NCBI GenBank assembly: GCA_903632075.3
Contig: CAHIKZ030005436.1
Coordinates: 1,447,501 to 1,511,500, forward strand
Length of the DNA stretch: 64,000 bases
Direction of reading: 5' to 3'
From: Acanthosepion pharaonis
Lineage: Eukaryota; Mollusca; Cephalopoda; Sepiida; Sepiidae
Shown here in pieces: positions 20,140 through 31,150 of the stretch. Under the pieces are notes generated by a model. That model was given only the letters and a program-made list of their open reading frames with translations. It had not been told where the DNA came from and did not search any database. Position 1 is the stretch's first letter, and every line of letters begins with the position of its first letter. The translations under genes were made by a program, and so were the position numbers.

Positions 20140-20309
20140 CATTTATTTATATATTTTAAATGCCATTCGCATAGTCTCATGGGTTTTGCTAAATGTTTTT
20201 AAGATATTGCATTCTAAATGTTAAATGATATTTTACTTATTTCAGAATTTTTTATCATTATTACTTCTATTTGAAATCGTTTTCGCAATTATGATGTATA
20301 GTAAAAGTG

Positions 20310-20311
<2 letters not shown>

Positions 20312-20346
<35 letters not shown>
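20312..20346. repeat. (TA)n microsatellite
   Basis: TA run directly at the left edge of the Penelope-like element. Confidence 0.95.
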
Positions 20347-20349
<3 letters not shown>

Positions 20350-20826
20350 GTTTATTTAAAAATATGATTCCTTCGCTACATAAGAGTTCTCATGTTTCAA
20401 AACAAGAGTCGAAAACTTCAATATAATTATTTGAATTAAATTGAATTAAAGTACCAAGCTCTGTTCCATCTTCAAGCGAAATGTTTGGAATAACTAATTC
20501 TTGAAATTTACGCGTTTTTATAAGCATATTCATTATTAAAATTAAAATTACTATGGTAACGGCTAGACTAATTATTTTTAAAAAGTGGCGTAAGGGTTAA
20601 TTATTTGTATCAATATCTCAGTTACATTCAAAAAGGTCAAGTCAGGGTATAAGGTTGGGGTGTCTAAATTTAAAGCGGAAGATGACATCGTCTAGTCTGA
20701 TTAAGTGACTTTTGGAGATTTATTTATTTTTTTATTTTATTTTCTTTCCTGAAAGGGTTTTGTGTATATAAAACTGTCATAATTAGCTAACATTTGTTTT
20801 TTTCTTTTTTGGCGACTTCATAAAGG

Positions 20827-20859
<33 letters not shown>

Positions 20860-20860
20860 G
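20344..20860 (+). repeat. PLE inverted terminal repeat, left arm
   Basis: Reverse complement of 21726-22230. Matching landmarks are gattccttcgctacataaga, cgaaatgtttggaataacta, aaatttacgcgtttttataa, agtcagggtataaggttggg, gacatcgtctagtctgatta and ggcgacttcataaaggttta. Differences are scattered single bases and small indels. It ends in a (TTA)n run at 20829-20860. Confidence 0.9.
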
Positions 20861-20947
20861 GGTAGGGCTTTTAAACTTTTTATTTAGACTATAGATTTTA
20901 AAATTTGTATTTATTATTTAATTGTTTGTTTGTTTGTTTGTTTTTTA

Positions 20948-21640
20948 GGCTAATTATTCAATGCGAAAATTTTATGATGTCGGCAAAAAACCGTTAACTC
21001 ATGTCTATTGTTTAATAAATTTTTATTATTTAGAAACTTGATAATGTGTAGTTTTTCATGTAGGGATAAAGGGCATGGGTCATCCCAGGTTTTACAAGTT
21101 CTAGTTTTGTTTATAATTTTCCATTTTACTTTTGGTGTTTTATTCATTTCCTTCAAATGCCAAAAATATTTAGATAGAGATGTCTGATTTCTTTTATTAA
21201 TATTGTTGAAGGAGCTTTTATGCTGCCTCCACCTGGTTTTAAATTCATTCTTCGTAGACCCAATGTATATCATATTAGTATTAGGACTCTCAATGAATGA
21301 GATAGTACAGATTTTACGCAGCATATATTTTCCAATAGGCAATCTTCTGGGTTTCTACAATCACACATATTTTCACTGTTTTTGTCTAATTTAAGTGTAG
21401 GGTTTTTATTAATTCTATTCTGGCATGGGGGTTTATTCAGAATTTTATTATTGTGTTTTTTATTATACTTTCTAGATTTTCAGTGCAACTGTAACTTAAT
21501 TTTAGGGTGTTTTTATTAAAGATTTTACTAAGTCTGCTATTTGTAGGAAAGTGTTTTTCAATTAACGCTAGGAATCTATGTCCTAGTTTAATACTAACCA
21601 TTTGGTTGAACGGAGGGGTATAGCAAATGATTTTTCTTTT
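20948..21640 (-). pseudogene. PLE C-terminal region: Cys linker and GIY-YIG endonuclease, frameshifted
   Basis: In order on the minus strand: IICYTPPFNQMVSIKLGHRF, typical of the region after the PLE RT; SRLSKIFNKNT; a Cys motif (MCDCRNPEDCLLENICC); and the GIY-YIG domain. The domain begins NTNMIYIGSTKNEFKTRWRQ, then SKYFWHLKE and KVKWKII, then LHEKLHIIKFLNNKNLLNNR and the terminal CRHHK. The first half of the signature is altered (GIY expected before YIG), and the arginine (KTRW) is present. At least two frameshifts separate the blocks (near 21445 and 21300). The longest surviving frame is 20950-21342. Confidence 0.8.
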
Positions 21641-21725
21641 CCTGGTTTCCTTCTGGTTAGTACAATTGTTTCTATAATTGAGGTAAGCATTTTTGTATCC
21701 ACTATTTTTAAGGCTTCGTTATAAA

Positions 21726-22230
21726 AATTAATAATAATAAAAAAAAAAAAAACCTCTATGAAGTCGCCAAAAAACCCCCAAATGTAAGCTAATTATGACA
21801 GTTGTATATACACAAACCCTTCCAGGAAAGATAATAAAATAAATAAATAAATAAATACATCTCCATAGAAACGTAATCAGACTAGACGATGTCATCTTCT
21901 GCCTTAAATTTAGACACCCCAACCTTACCCTGACTTGACCTTTTTGAATGTAACTGAGATATTGACACAAATTATTAACCCTTACGCCCCCTTTTTAAAT
22001 AATTGGTCTAGCCGTTACCATATTAATTTTAATTTTAATAATGAATATGCTTATAAAAACGCGTAAATTTCAAGAATTAGTTATTCCAAACATTTCGCTT
22101 GAAGATGGAACAGAGCTTGATACTTTAATTCTATTTAATTCAAAGAATTATATTGAAGTTTTTGGCTCTTGATTTGAAACATGAGAACTCTTAGGTAGCG
22201 AAGGAATCATATTTTTAAATAAATAATTAT
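21726..22230 (-). repeat. PLE inverted terminal repeat, right arm
   Basis: Partner of 20344-20860. Its inner end carries an A-rich run (21726-21752) corresponding to the (TTA)n of the left arm. Confidence 0.9.
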
Positions 22231-22250
22231 GGCGAGTTCTTTCCTATTTT

Positions 22251-22252
22251 CT

Positions 22253-22285
<33 letters not shown>
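22251..22285. repeat. (CA)n(TA) microsatellite
   Basis: CA run after the PLE. The next 360 bp (22286-22650) start ggggagagtcaaaaatgaat. This looks like a DNA-transposon end, but no second end or coding motif was found. Confidence 0.9.
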
Positions 22286-22649
22286 AGGGGAGAGTCAAAA
22301 ATGAATACACAATTCAGGAAAAGAAAATCTTGTAGTTTTAGTGAACTGCGATAACAATTGTTTACCGTGGTACGATATTTTCTATATTGACTGATGGCAT
22401 TATCCTTATAGCTGTAGCGTTAACAAGTGATTGCATGTGCAGCAATCTCACTGGACACTTTAACCACTTTAACTTTGCCCAAGCAGTAGTTCGCCATACT
22501 AATAAAGTCTGGTAGCTAAAGGCCACCATTTTGAACAGCTCCTGTAACTGTAGAATCCTAAGATAACTCGTATTACGCTTGACAAGTTTGAATAAATTAC
22601 AGTCTTTACAAGTTTTACCTTTCCTGAAGTATGAATCTATTTTTAGCGG

Positions 22650-22650
<1 letters not shown>

Positions 22651-22711
<61 letters not shown>
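22651..22711. repeat. (CT)n(TA)n compound microsatellite
   Basis: CT run then TA run. Confidence 0.97.
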
Positions 22712-22714
<3 letters not shown>

Positions 22715-22885
22715 TAAAAACAGACCACTTTAAGGTTCCATGTACCAAAGAGAGCTCAACTTATTTTATAAGGAGCTAATATTTAGTTTATAAAATTTTT
22801 TGTTTTTATTTAAATTATTTGTTTTTATTTAAACTATTTGTTTTTATTTAAATTATTTGCTCTGAATTTACATTGAGCTCTCTGG
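22712..22885. repeat. Short inverted pair enclosing 19-20 bp tandem repeat
   Basis: AGAGAGCTCAA (about 22750) and TTGAGCTCTCT (about 22872) are inverted copies. Between them the unit tttgtttttatttaaatta is repeated about 3.5 times (22797-22862). The left end (cagaccactttaaggt) matches the flank of the 20 kb hammerhead candidate. Confidence 0.7.
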
Positions 22886-22933
22886 ATTTTATCATACTTA
22901 GGTTTACTCATACGGATTACCTAGTTTTTCATA

Positions 22934-22936
<3 letters not shown>

Positions 22937-22981
<45 letters not shown>

Positions 22982-22986
22982 GCACG

Positions 22987-23051
<65 letters not shown>

Positions 23052-23054
23052 AAA

Positions 23055-23092
<38 letters not shown>
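22937..23092. repeat. (TA)n(CA)n(TA)n compound microsatellite
   Basis: A 150 bp compound array; the open frames spanning it on both strands (110 and 67 residues) are artefacts. 23093-23590 holds no recognised feature. Confidence 0.97.
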
Positions 23093-23591
23093 AAATCCTA
23101 TTATACTGGATTCCCGTATTCATAAGATTCACAATGACACAAACTTTTCAACCATTTTCCTATGTACTAGATTCAGAGTTACTAGATTTAAGTTACTACA
23201 TTTAGCAAAGCAGAATACAGCTTCGAATGTGGAAGAAATATATTCAATCTGATGCAAATGTTAACATTCTCTGCGTATCGACCTTTTCACTTTGGCCGGG
23301 AGTTAATAAGAAAATAACGACCAATTCTGAGTCAAAACCGTGCAAGTCTGAATAAATTTGCAGGCACTTCATCTCTTGAAGCGTGGCTCAAAGCAAATGT
23401 CTTCATTGACAATTGTGTCAATATCTATTGACAGTAATTCTATCAATAAGCACCGAAATTACCCTTTCTTCCCTTCGCATTTTATGCGTTTCATTTTTCA
23501 GTCCTTTGCTTTGTTTTCGAAGTTTTAAATGAAGTCATACAAATGAGGACATGGCCTTTTTAAAGACGTAAATATAGCTTATCTGCATATA

Positions 23592-23860
23592 TCAGTCAGT
23601 TATGTGTCATGCATGATACACGCTTAGGCGATCATGCATCTTTCGATACATGACTAACGAGGCGGATTTTTTTTTCTGACAGTAGGTTGTCATTTTTTTC
23701 TTCAGTAGATCAGTTGCCATCCAAGGCTATAGAACTCTGTCTGTCTTGCTATTTACACATGGCTGGCGGTATGGAGAAGAAGAGGATTCATACATTTCAC
23801 ATATAAGTACATATAATGGATTTGACTGAAATTCGAACTTGACTCTCCGACTGCTTATAT
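23592..23860 (-). mobile_element. tRNA-headed SINE (family S1)
   Basis: Order on the plus strand: tail cagtcagttatgtgtcatgc, cgatcatgcatctttcgata, body tcagttgccatccaaggcta and agaagaagaggattcataca, head remnant gaaattcgaacttgactctc. The tRNA-like head is cut at the right. Best-preserved S1 tail in the window. Confidence 0.75.
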
Positions 23861-23884
23861 ACGAGGTTCATTTGGAGACTTTCA

Positions 23885-23960
23885 CGTGCAAGCTTGTCTG
23901 GATAGGTGAAGTCGATCCTTACTCTGTCCGCATACTTTCGGCATTATGCCACATCTAAGA
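23885..23960 (+). repeat. tRNA-like SINE head fragment (family S3)
   Basis: The text gaagtcgatccttactctgt then catactttcggcattatgcc resembles 47940-47995 (ttagttcaatcctcactggg, catactttcggccttgtgct). A B-box-like stretch followed by a shared linker. Short and decayed. Confidence 0.4.
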
Positions 23961-24520
23961 TACGTTTACTAAATCATTATACGACATCCATCAATAAATC
24001 TGCTAAAATGTTGGTTCTCTCTGCCGTGCCAGACAATTCTTTTCACCCACATCCATCTACCATTCGCCCATACATTAAATATTGTTACGATATTTAGTCT
24101 AGTGCCCATACTATATATCTCGAGATCCTCGTCAAAATGCAAAAAAAAAACGGGGTCTGCAATGTTATCGGTCCTGATCTGGTGTTTCGACTTAACGTGG
24201 ATTTCTTGTAGTTTTTCTATCAATATGTGTATACCAATTATTCTAATGAGTTTTGCTCTTTGGTACATTGACCGCATTAATTTAAGCGTACTACTAGATT
24301 ACCAACTAGGTCCTCATTGTTTTACTGTTGAAATACCTACATGTAACAGTCCTATTTTAATGATTTTGATTTCTCTCATTTCTCACCTTGTTGCTTCATT
24401 GTCATATTTGACAACGATCTTCAAAAATTTAATTGCAACACTAATCGCCATCTTCTGTCTTACCGAATCCTGTTCTTTTATTGTCCCCATTATTTTTCCC
24501 ATTTTCTCTCACTCTTACTA
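23960..24520 (+). mobile_element. LINE family A, C-terminal part
   Basis: Plus-strand frames give INKSAKMLVLSAVPDN, then STIRPYIKYCYDI, LEILVKMQK, VCNVIGPDLVFRL and HCFTVEIPTCN, in the same order as in other family A copies. The 139-residue open frame at 24102-24521 is mostly an out-of-frame reading of this and is not a membrane protein. A run of ten A at 24142 shifts the frame. Confidence 0.65.
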
Positions 24521-24599
24521 AACACTTGCTTGGGATCAAACGATTTTTAAAATGATGTAGTCTGTAAACGTGGTTATAAACTGAATTTTGATTTAAAAT

Positions 24600-24825
24600 G
24601 CTCACTGTATAAAGTTGTAAGTAGATTCCAGCGAGAAAAATTGTCCAGTACAACAAAGTGAACCGAATTTCATAGCAGTGGTGGACCTAGAAATTGATCT
24701 AATATAATCATTTGACTTCCTGTCAGTGGAAAACTTTAGTACGAGAAGACCCAACTGTTTTTGTTTAGTTCCGTCATTCTCATCTCCTAATATTAGACCG
24801 TTTTGCACCATGCAAGTATCATTTT
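24600..24825 (-). mobile_element. LINE family A, short inverted fragment
   Basis: Minus-strand frame reads LGLLVLKFSTDRKSNDYIRS, then ISRSTTAMKFGSLCCTGQFF and SLEST. This is the block just upstream of the part present in the plus-strand copy to its left. Because it lies downstream of that copy's 3' end, it must be a separate insertion or a rearrangement. Confidence 0.65.
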
Positions 24826-24827
24826 GC

Positions 24828-25780
24828 TATCACTGAGGTAACATTTGCATACACACAGATGGCATAGCAATGGGCTCACCTTTGGCTTCTACTTTATCTA
24901 TTTTTACATGAACTTTGTAGAAAACCGTCTTTAATAATTTCAACAAACCCTCAATATACATTGACATTTCCATATTCATGTAAAGCAACGATGAATTAAA
25001 AATCCCCAAAGAAACTTTTCAAAGTAACACAGTTCTATATTTCACTTAACATTAAAAATAGAAGCCATTTCTTGGGTGTTCTAGTAGATGTTTATAATTA
25101 TGTTTTTATCACTTTAGTATATAAAAAACCGCAAATAAAAATTCATTTTTTCTTAATTATAAAAGCGAATGTCGGCACAGATATAAAATATGTGTTATAA
25201 ATACATAGTGTATTGTGTTAAAATGATTTCCTCTTCGGATATATTGTTTTATAGAGAATTAAGCAACATAAAACAAAGACTTAACAATAATTTTCCAAAG
25301 AGTATCGTAGCTGAAAAAATAAGTTTTGCTTTAATGATATTTAGATAAAATAAAATAAGCAACCAACTTGATATAAATAAAAATAATGACTCCGTTAAAT
25401 TCTTTTATTGCAATCAGATGAATCTTCGTTATAAACAAGAAGAATAGGCTATTAAAATTATAATCCGGCGGTATATAAAATTTATTAATCCTAACAAATA
25501 TCTTGGATTTATCATCCATTATAAGAAATTCAAAACGTCTAATCTAATTCTTAGAAATAATTCAACACCTTAAAAATATGCCCCATATAAAAATAATGTT
25601 TATGAATTCTTATGTCGTTTCGGAGATTGTAACTCCAATACTAACAAACAACAAGCAACATTAAATTTTTATATTCGCCACACATGCACTGCCCTCTCTC
25701 GTAGATTGACTTGTCAAAATCTAATGTTACTGTCGCACATAGCGATCAACATATAACAAATAAGCAAAATAATATTAACA
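24828..25780 (+). mobile_element. Second Penelope-like element, RT and GIY-YIG remnants
   Basis: Plus-strand traces in PLE order: ICIHTDGIAMGSPLAST (24848-24898), the highly conserved D-G-x-A-M-G-S-P-L block before the catalytic box. Then FLGVLVDVYNYVFITLVYKK, the F-L-D-V-L-V...T-S-V-Y-R-K-P block; then YKSECRHRYK. After it come NNVYEFLCRFGDCNS and FYIRHTCTALSRRLTCQN (25592-25720), the start and arginine region of the GIY-YIG domain. The YVDD catalytic box is missing between the first two blocks. Many stops. No inverted arms were found around this copy. Confidence 0.7.
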
Positions 25781-26768
25781 TAAGACAAATTTTAGTAGAT
25801 AACATCAAAATACTATTTAGAACACAGTGAAAAAAAAAGAATAATTCAGTGAGGCTGTTGAAATAAAAGAGAAGCAGCTAACATTAAATATGGTATTTTT
25901 CTCCATGGGGGATAATATATTGAAGTGTGTTAAAAAAATGAAAAAAGACAGACATAAAAATTCTAGTTTGACCATTTGAGTCACTTGAAATTGGTTCCAG
26001 CACAATTGCGAACGCTGGAATTAAACAAAAACATTGTTTTAAAATAAATCCACTAAGACTAAGTGGTTACAGAGTGTCAAGAATTCGGAGAGAAATACTA
26101 TTAAAGAGAGGGAACAATAAAAGAACAACAATTAAGAGAAGACAGAAGATATCGCTTATCGTAGCCCTTCGATACTCCGATGAAATAATCATGGCGAACG
26201 CAATATTTTCGTCAGCAACTTGGCCTTTTCTTCATTCCATTACCCCACTCCCTTCAATTCAATACAGTAAGTCTATTTAGATTGATAATACACCTAATTT
26301 CTTTTCAGTTGTTTCAGTATAACGAACTTAGTCTTAATAATTTTCAGGAACATTTTATAATTTTTGTACTTCGTAACAACTTTGGATTTATTTCCTTTTG
26401 ATTTTGAGTGCAATGGCAAGCTCAGTTTATGTTGTTATACACCCTTGTCATATGCACTCGCGGTTACTCTTCCTCTTCTTCAATTGTCGAACTCTCGGCT
26501 TCCGGATACAGAAGAAACCAGACAAAGCTATGCTGAAGGACAGTCTCGTTTGGGGACGTAGACAAACCCTTCTCTGTGTATACAGGGTCTACGGGCAATT
26601 TTTGCCCGAGTCTACGGGCTCGAAACGCCCCACGTTAAAAAATTGCATTGTACCACATCTTGCCTTATTGGGAGGTTGGTAAATAAAGAGGAAGAGGAGG
26701 AAACGATGACGGAAGACTGTGCCGTTTTTCAGGATACGTCAACATTGGTTCTATTTTAAGTTACAGTC
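25781..26768. other. No gene seen; hairpin-bearing repeat at 26.5-26.65 kb
   Basis: Overlapping frames at 26074-26682 show no motif. Within 26590-26640, acgggcaatttttgcccg forms a hairpin and is followed by ctacgggctcgaaacgcc. See the related text at 8985-9050. Confidence 0.4.
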
Positions 26769-27740
26769 CTCTTTTGTTTGTCTCCCAACTGGACGCTAGT
26801 TGGGCTTTCCTACACATTCTTACTTCTGGCACCCTTGCTCTTTGTTACTTCCGGCGACCACGGACTCTTATCTTCCGGCATTCCGGATTTATTATTTACG
26901 TCTACCACGGACCCTTATTTTCTGGCATTCATGGCTTTACAACTTCCGCTTACGCATTGGTCTCTAGTTCCGACATTTCTATCTCAACCGAGCTCACCTG
27001 GTTGATCGGTGTTAATTGAGCTGCTTACAACAGTCCTGAACTTCCGGCTCCGGATTTTTTCTTACTTCCAGCATCTCTATCTCAACCTAACTCACATATC
27101 GGCGTTAATGCACCTACTTGCAACAGCCCTGAACTTCCGGCTATGCATAGGTCCATACTTCCGGCTTTCTTGTCAACCTAACTCACATGGTTTAGGAAGT
27201 CGCAGCATGAATTTCGTCCAGACTCAAACAACCTATCAGGTACACTTCGGCTTAAATATTACGGAAGGTTCATCCCTGGAATTAACCAGCACACTGTCCG
27301 GATATTGACTAAAATCTTTCCGCTGTTTCATCATGGATTTTCCCAACGCCTGCACCGGACAGTACAGCGTTTTCACCCTAGCTTCAACTATCAGTTGCCG
27401 GCGTTTCCTGTCAACCTAGCTCACCTGCTGCATGTATATTATCCAGGCCTCAACCAACCGATTCCCGTACACTTGGTTTAAATACTACGGAAGGTTCACT
27501 ATTGGCATAACTAGCAATTACTCAATGCCAGCACCAGACATTTAAATTGAACATTCTTCTCCTTGGCTATATCGTCCAGACTTCAATCAACCTATTCTGC
27601 ATACTTTGTTTAAATACTGCGGAAGACTCATCATTGGACATAACCAGCACTATCAAACACTTTCGCCAGACATATGAAGTGAACTTTCGAACTGTACACT
27701 TATATGCCAACTTAACTTACAAGGACTCTTCTTTTAACAT
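26769..27740. repeat. Diverged tandem array, GC-richer than surroundings
   Basis: Two kinds of diverged repeats. At about 26990-27185, units of about 100 bp share acagtcctgaacttccggct / acagccctgaacttccggct and caacctaactcaca. At about 27215-27670, three units share a t-c-c-a-g-x-c-t-c-a-a start, cacttxg-tttaaata, then tac-gg-aag, ttcat and aaccagcac (near 27220, 27440 and 27570). Open frames of 60-99 residues cover it in one strand, but there is no recognisable domain. Possibly the untranslated or gag-like part of an unknown element. Confidence 0.5.
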
Positions 27741-27744
27741 TTAG

Positions 27745-28400
27745 GGATTTTTTATTTTAGTGTAAAACAAAAAATATCTATGCCCTTAAATTTACCTATG
27801 AACTAAGTCAAAAGAAATAAGCTCCTATTCTTAGAGGTTCTCAAAATAACGCATTCACCAATTCATTATATAAACAGCCCACTAGCCGAAATTCTTACCA
27901 CCTTAATTTTTAAGAGTAAATGCCCACTTAAATGTAAAATTGCAGTTTTAAAAAATTCCTAAAGAGAGCACATGAGAATTCATCTACCATCCACTTTTCA
28001 TTAAAGAACTCAATATAAAACAATGAATAGGATTTTAGCAATGGTTTTCCTAATTCATCGGCCACCAGTTTAGACAACTTCTTTTTAAAGTAATTAATAA
28101 TGATACTGAACATAGAGGTAAAATCAAGAACATTAATATCTACAAAAGCCAAGTAAATGTCAACTATAAGCAAGGCGAATTTTTTCATAAAGAAATATAC
28201 TATCCAAGTCGAGCCGAACAAGAAAATGAAATTAATTATCTATTAAATCAGCTCAACGTATCACCAAAAATAACAACACACCCGGAAAATCAAAACTTTA
28301 TTTAAGAGTTCAAATGCCCCTGTATTTTGGCTTTATAATCTTGCTTCAAAATTATTTTTAAACTGACGTTACATTGTCAGTGATCAACTAATAATATAAA
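27745..28400. other. No feature assigned
   Basis: A 97-residue minus-strand frame at 27928-28221 includes VLDFTSMFSIIINYFKKKL. This is faintly like an RT-associated segment of PLEs, but too weak to call. Confidence 0.4.
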
Positions 28401-28404
28401 TCGT

Positions 28405-28465
28405 GTACCTGCATGGCCGGTGCGGTGTGTATTACGCAGGGACCCACGACGCGGTTGGAATCCCA
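28405..28465 (+). pseudogene. tRNA-like sequence (pseudogene or SINE head)
   Basis: gcatggccggtgcggtg then gcagggacccacgacgc and ggttggaatcccaa resemble an A box, anticodon region and B box of a tRNA. The B box has G where C is invariant (ggttggaatcc for ggttcgaatcc). A poly-T tract follows at 28495. Not a functional tRNA. Confidence 0.4.
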
Positions 28466-28784
28466 AAAGCGATACTTTCAGTAGTGTTTCTTTATTTTTT
28501 TTTTTTTTTTTTTGCTTTTTGTACTTTTACCTTTTTTCTACCTAATTTATATTATCAATCATCAACTATAATAATCGACAGGTTATTTGCTTACTACTCC
28601 GAACCTCTCAAGCGCATGCCTACTGACAGAAGTACTAATTTCACTAGCGCTTATTTTTTTTTTAATTGTAATTTTCTTTCTGAACAGTTCTTTTAAATCG
28701 ATTAAGGTGGCAATAAATCTCGATAAAGTCAGTTTTTATTCCGAGATCATCCACTAAGGAGGATCACTGATTTTTTTTACTAAT

Positions 28785-28975
28785 GCTAATATCTAGAAGT
28801 ACACGATTAGTAAATAAATTGATACTAATATCTAGAAGTACACGATTAGTAAATAAATTGATACTAATATCTAGAAGTACACGATTAGTAAATAAATTGA
28901 TACTAATATCTAGAAGTACACGATTAGTAAATAAATTGATACTAATATCTAGAAGTACACGACTAGTAATTAAAA
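28785..28975 (+). repeat. 39 bp minisatellite, 4.8 copies
   Basis: The unit starts ctaatatctagaagtacacg and ends gattagtaaataaattgata. The first four copies are identical; the last has small changes. Because 39 is a multiple of three, it gives an open frame with a 13-residue repeat (LISRSTRLVNKLI) at 28783-29016, which I regard as incidental. Confidence 0.97.
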
Positions 28976-30980
28976 TAAAATTTATAGTCTCTATTTTTAC
29001 ATTTCAAGAAACATAAAACCATGAAAAAAATTAAATAAAAGATTTCAACACATGACACTTTTCCCCGAAAACTGAAATACTGTTTTAAAAATAATTTTTT
29101 AAGATGATCCCATTTGTGTTGTGTTGGAATCTTTATAAATCTTTTTTTTTTTTTTTTTCAGCGGAGATGCGTCGGCGAGTAATCTTTCTTTGTGGAAATG
29201 TAAACATTTGTGACTTAAACATGTTTTTTTGCGTAAAATTTAGTCATGAAAAAATTGGTGGTTATTACAAAGAGAATAATATTTTCACAGATGTTTTAAA
29301 AATAAAAACCTATTCATTATAAAAATAAATAATTAATGAATATGTACAGAAATTTTCATTTAAATTCCATAATTCTCTGATTTTTAGTAATTTAGAAAAC
29401 AGGCTGCCCTTTCCGCCAATTTTCATTCAAATGTTTGTGGTCCACAGGTTGGGAAACTTTGAGATCGACATATAGTAGAAAAGGTGTCCCCATATCAAAA
29501 TTTCGGGGTAGTGGGCTGAAACTATTGCTCCAGACCTGACTACGTCCAATTAAAAGCGACACCTGATGTTTAAAATCCACGTTAAATATGAAATATCTTT
29601 CCTGAATCTTTTATTTTTGATTTAATTACAAACTAATAGATTATATTTAATTTTTCCAATAAGCAGAATACTTTGCTGCATTTTGAACCGAATTTATATT
29701 GATCGGAATGATTTTTTAAATATCAAATTCATTATATTAACAAATCAAGTCGAGTCAGCATAATTCTCTTTATTAAAACATTTCTTCAAAAATAAAATAT
29801 ACTTTTCTGAATCTTTATTCGAAGTAGCTTAACTGATTAAAGTTTAATTAATCTGAAGAAATCAAGTATTACTTTCTTCTAGTTTAAAAGATAGCAGGAA
29901 AGCATTTTTAACACGGTGTTTGGTGTTTTCTTAAGTGTTATTACAACTGCCGATAACCTGTTTTTCCAAGGTTTATGTAAGTTTTATGTATTACATGAAT
30001 ATATAATTTTTACATTATTTTTCAACTACACAGTAATTTCAAAAACATTTTAAACATTTTAATATTTTATTGAATTTTAGTTACTTTGGCTTAATAATCT
30101 TACTTTGTAGAGGAAATGTTAAAAAATTAGCAATACATTTTAAATCTACTATAGTTACCGCTATGATTTTCTGATAATGTCGGGTATGAACATCCGTATT
30201 TACAAAAATCGGAACATTTAAACACAGAGCAAATTTTAAGTGATTTTTAAAATACTGGGGAACAGTGAATTGTAGTAATCTTTACCCATTTATGTTTTGT
30301 AAATATACTTTTAATTTAATAACACAGCTACAAACTTATATATATTTTTTGACAGCTACAAACTTATATATATTTTTAAAATGTTTAAAATTTTCGAAAT
30401 TATTTTAATTAAAGTTTTTAAAATTGAAAACAGTTCTTGTATAAAACCATTATTCATCGATTCTTTTTCACTTAAGATAACAGGGTCATCAATATATTTT
30501 ATTCGTAAAAGCAAATAAAATAATTTCTAATTAAATAATGTTTTAGATTTATAGTGTTTTTTTTTTTACTTTACGATTCAGAGAACATGGTTTTGTAACT
30601 GGGATTGGGGTTTTTAACCAAAAGAACTTCATGCTTAAATTCTTTTTGATTCTTGCGATATAAAACTACAAATAAGTTCAACAAATATCAACATCAATAG
30701 AGACGTCCAAATGATCATTAACAGAAAATCAACATCCGCTACTCAGTGTTTAAGAAATAGGATTCAAGATAAACTTTTCCAAAGCAGAAACAATGCTCTG
30801 GTTGGCTGGTTGGTTTTATTTAGCCGCATATCAACTTGTATGAGTTATTTAATGCCGAAATCTAAGTATTTTGAAAGAAATTGTATGCCTTCAACTACAA
30901 AAAATGCATCGTTGGCAATTTTGTATATAAAATATATTGCTGGCATTTTTTACTATAAAAATTTATTTTTATACATTTAT
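28976..30980. other. No gene seen; small tandem duplication
   Basis: Very AT-rich 2 kb with no recognised element. At 30325-30379 the segment acagctacaaacttatatat with its T-rich tail is duplicated in tandem (26 bp unit, two copies). Confidence 0.5.
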
Positions 30981-30984
30981 ATTG

Positions 30985-31150
30985 TTTTGTTTTTGGTGGG
31001 GGGTCACTATTTGCTCATAGCTGGGACCCTAACAGATGCTACCACCACGGGTTAATGTGGACCTTGGAACAGCATCAATTAAGAAGTAGTCTCACGCTCA
31101 GTAGATTTGTTGCCGGATGTAGTTTATCGTCATACCCAGGATGGTGACAA
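30985..31150 (+). repeat. Interspersed repeat C, copy 2
   Basis: Shares with 54520-54730: gctgggaccctaacag versus gcttggaccctaaaaa, gctaccaccac versus gctaccaccct, cagcatcaattaagaagtag versus accagcaattaagagatggt, and gatgtagtttatcgtc. It ends at the mariner fragment. Confidence 0.7.

Larger units (their letters stand above)
20344..22230 (-). mobile_element. Penelope-like element with long inverted terminal repeats
   Basis: A ~1.9 kb element: inverted terminal repeats of about 480 bp enclose a damaged minus-strand coding region (20948-21640). PLEs are retroelements whose RT is fused to a GIY-YIG endonuclease; direct or inverted pseudo-LTRs are characteristic of them. Only the linker and endonuclease part remains; the RT is missing, so the copy is strongly 5'-truncated or internally deleted. 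TA microsatellite on the left and CA/TA on the right border it. Confidence 0.8.

Noticed and set aside
22873..23205. 110-residue open frame rich in Tyr/Ile/Thr/His
   Set aside because: Translation of a TA/CA microsatellite; the same applies to the frames at 1916, 9207, 12179, 15646, 17761, 18524, 19079, 49935, 55114, 56129, 56601 and 58897.
24102..24521. 139-residue hydrophobic frame resembling a membrane protein
   Set aside because: It is mostly an out-of-frame reading of a family A LINE fragment on the same strand; hydrophobicity comes from T-rich codons.
27928..28221. 97-residue frame possibly part of a PLE RT
   Set aside because: Only one weak segment (LDFTSMF) is suggestive and the neighbouring conserved blocks are missing.
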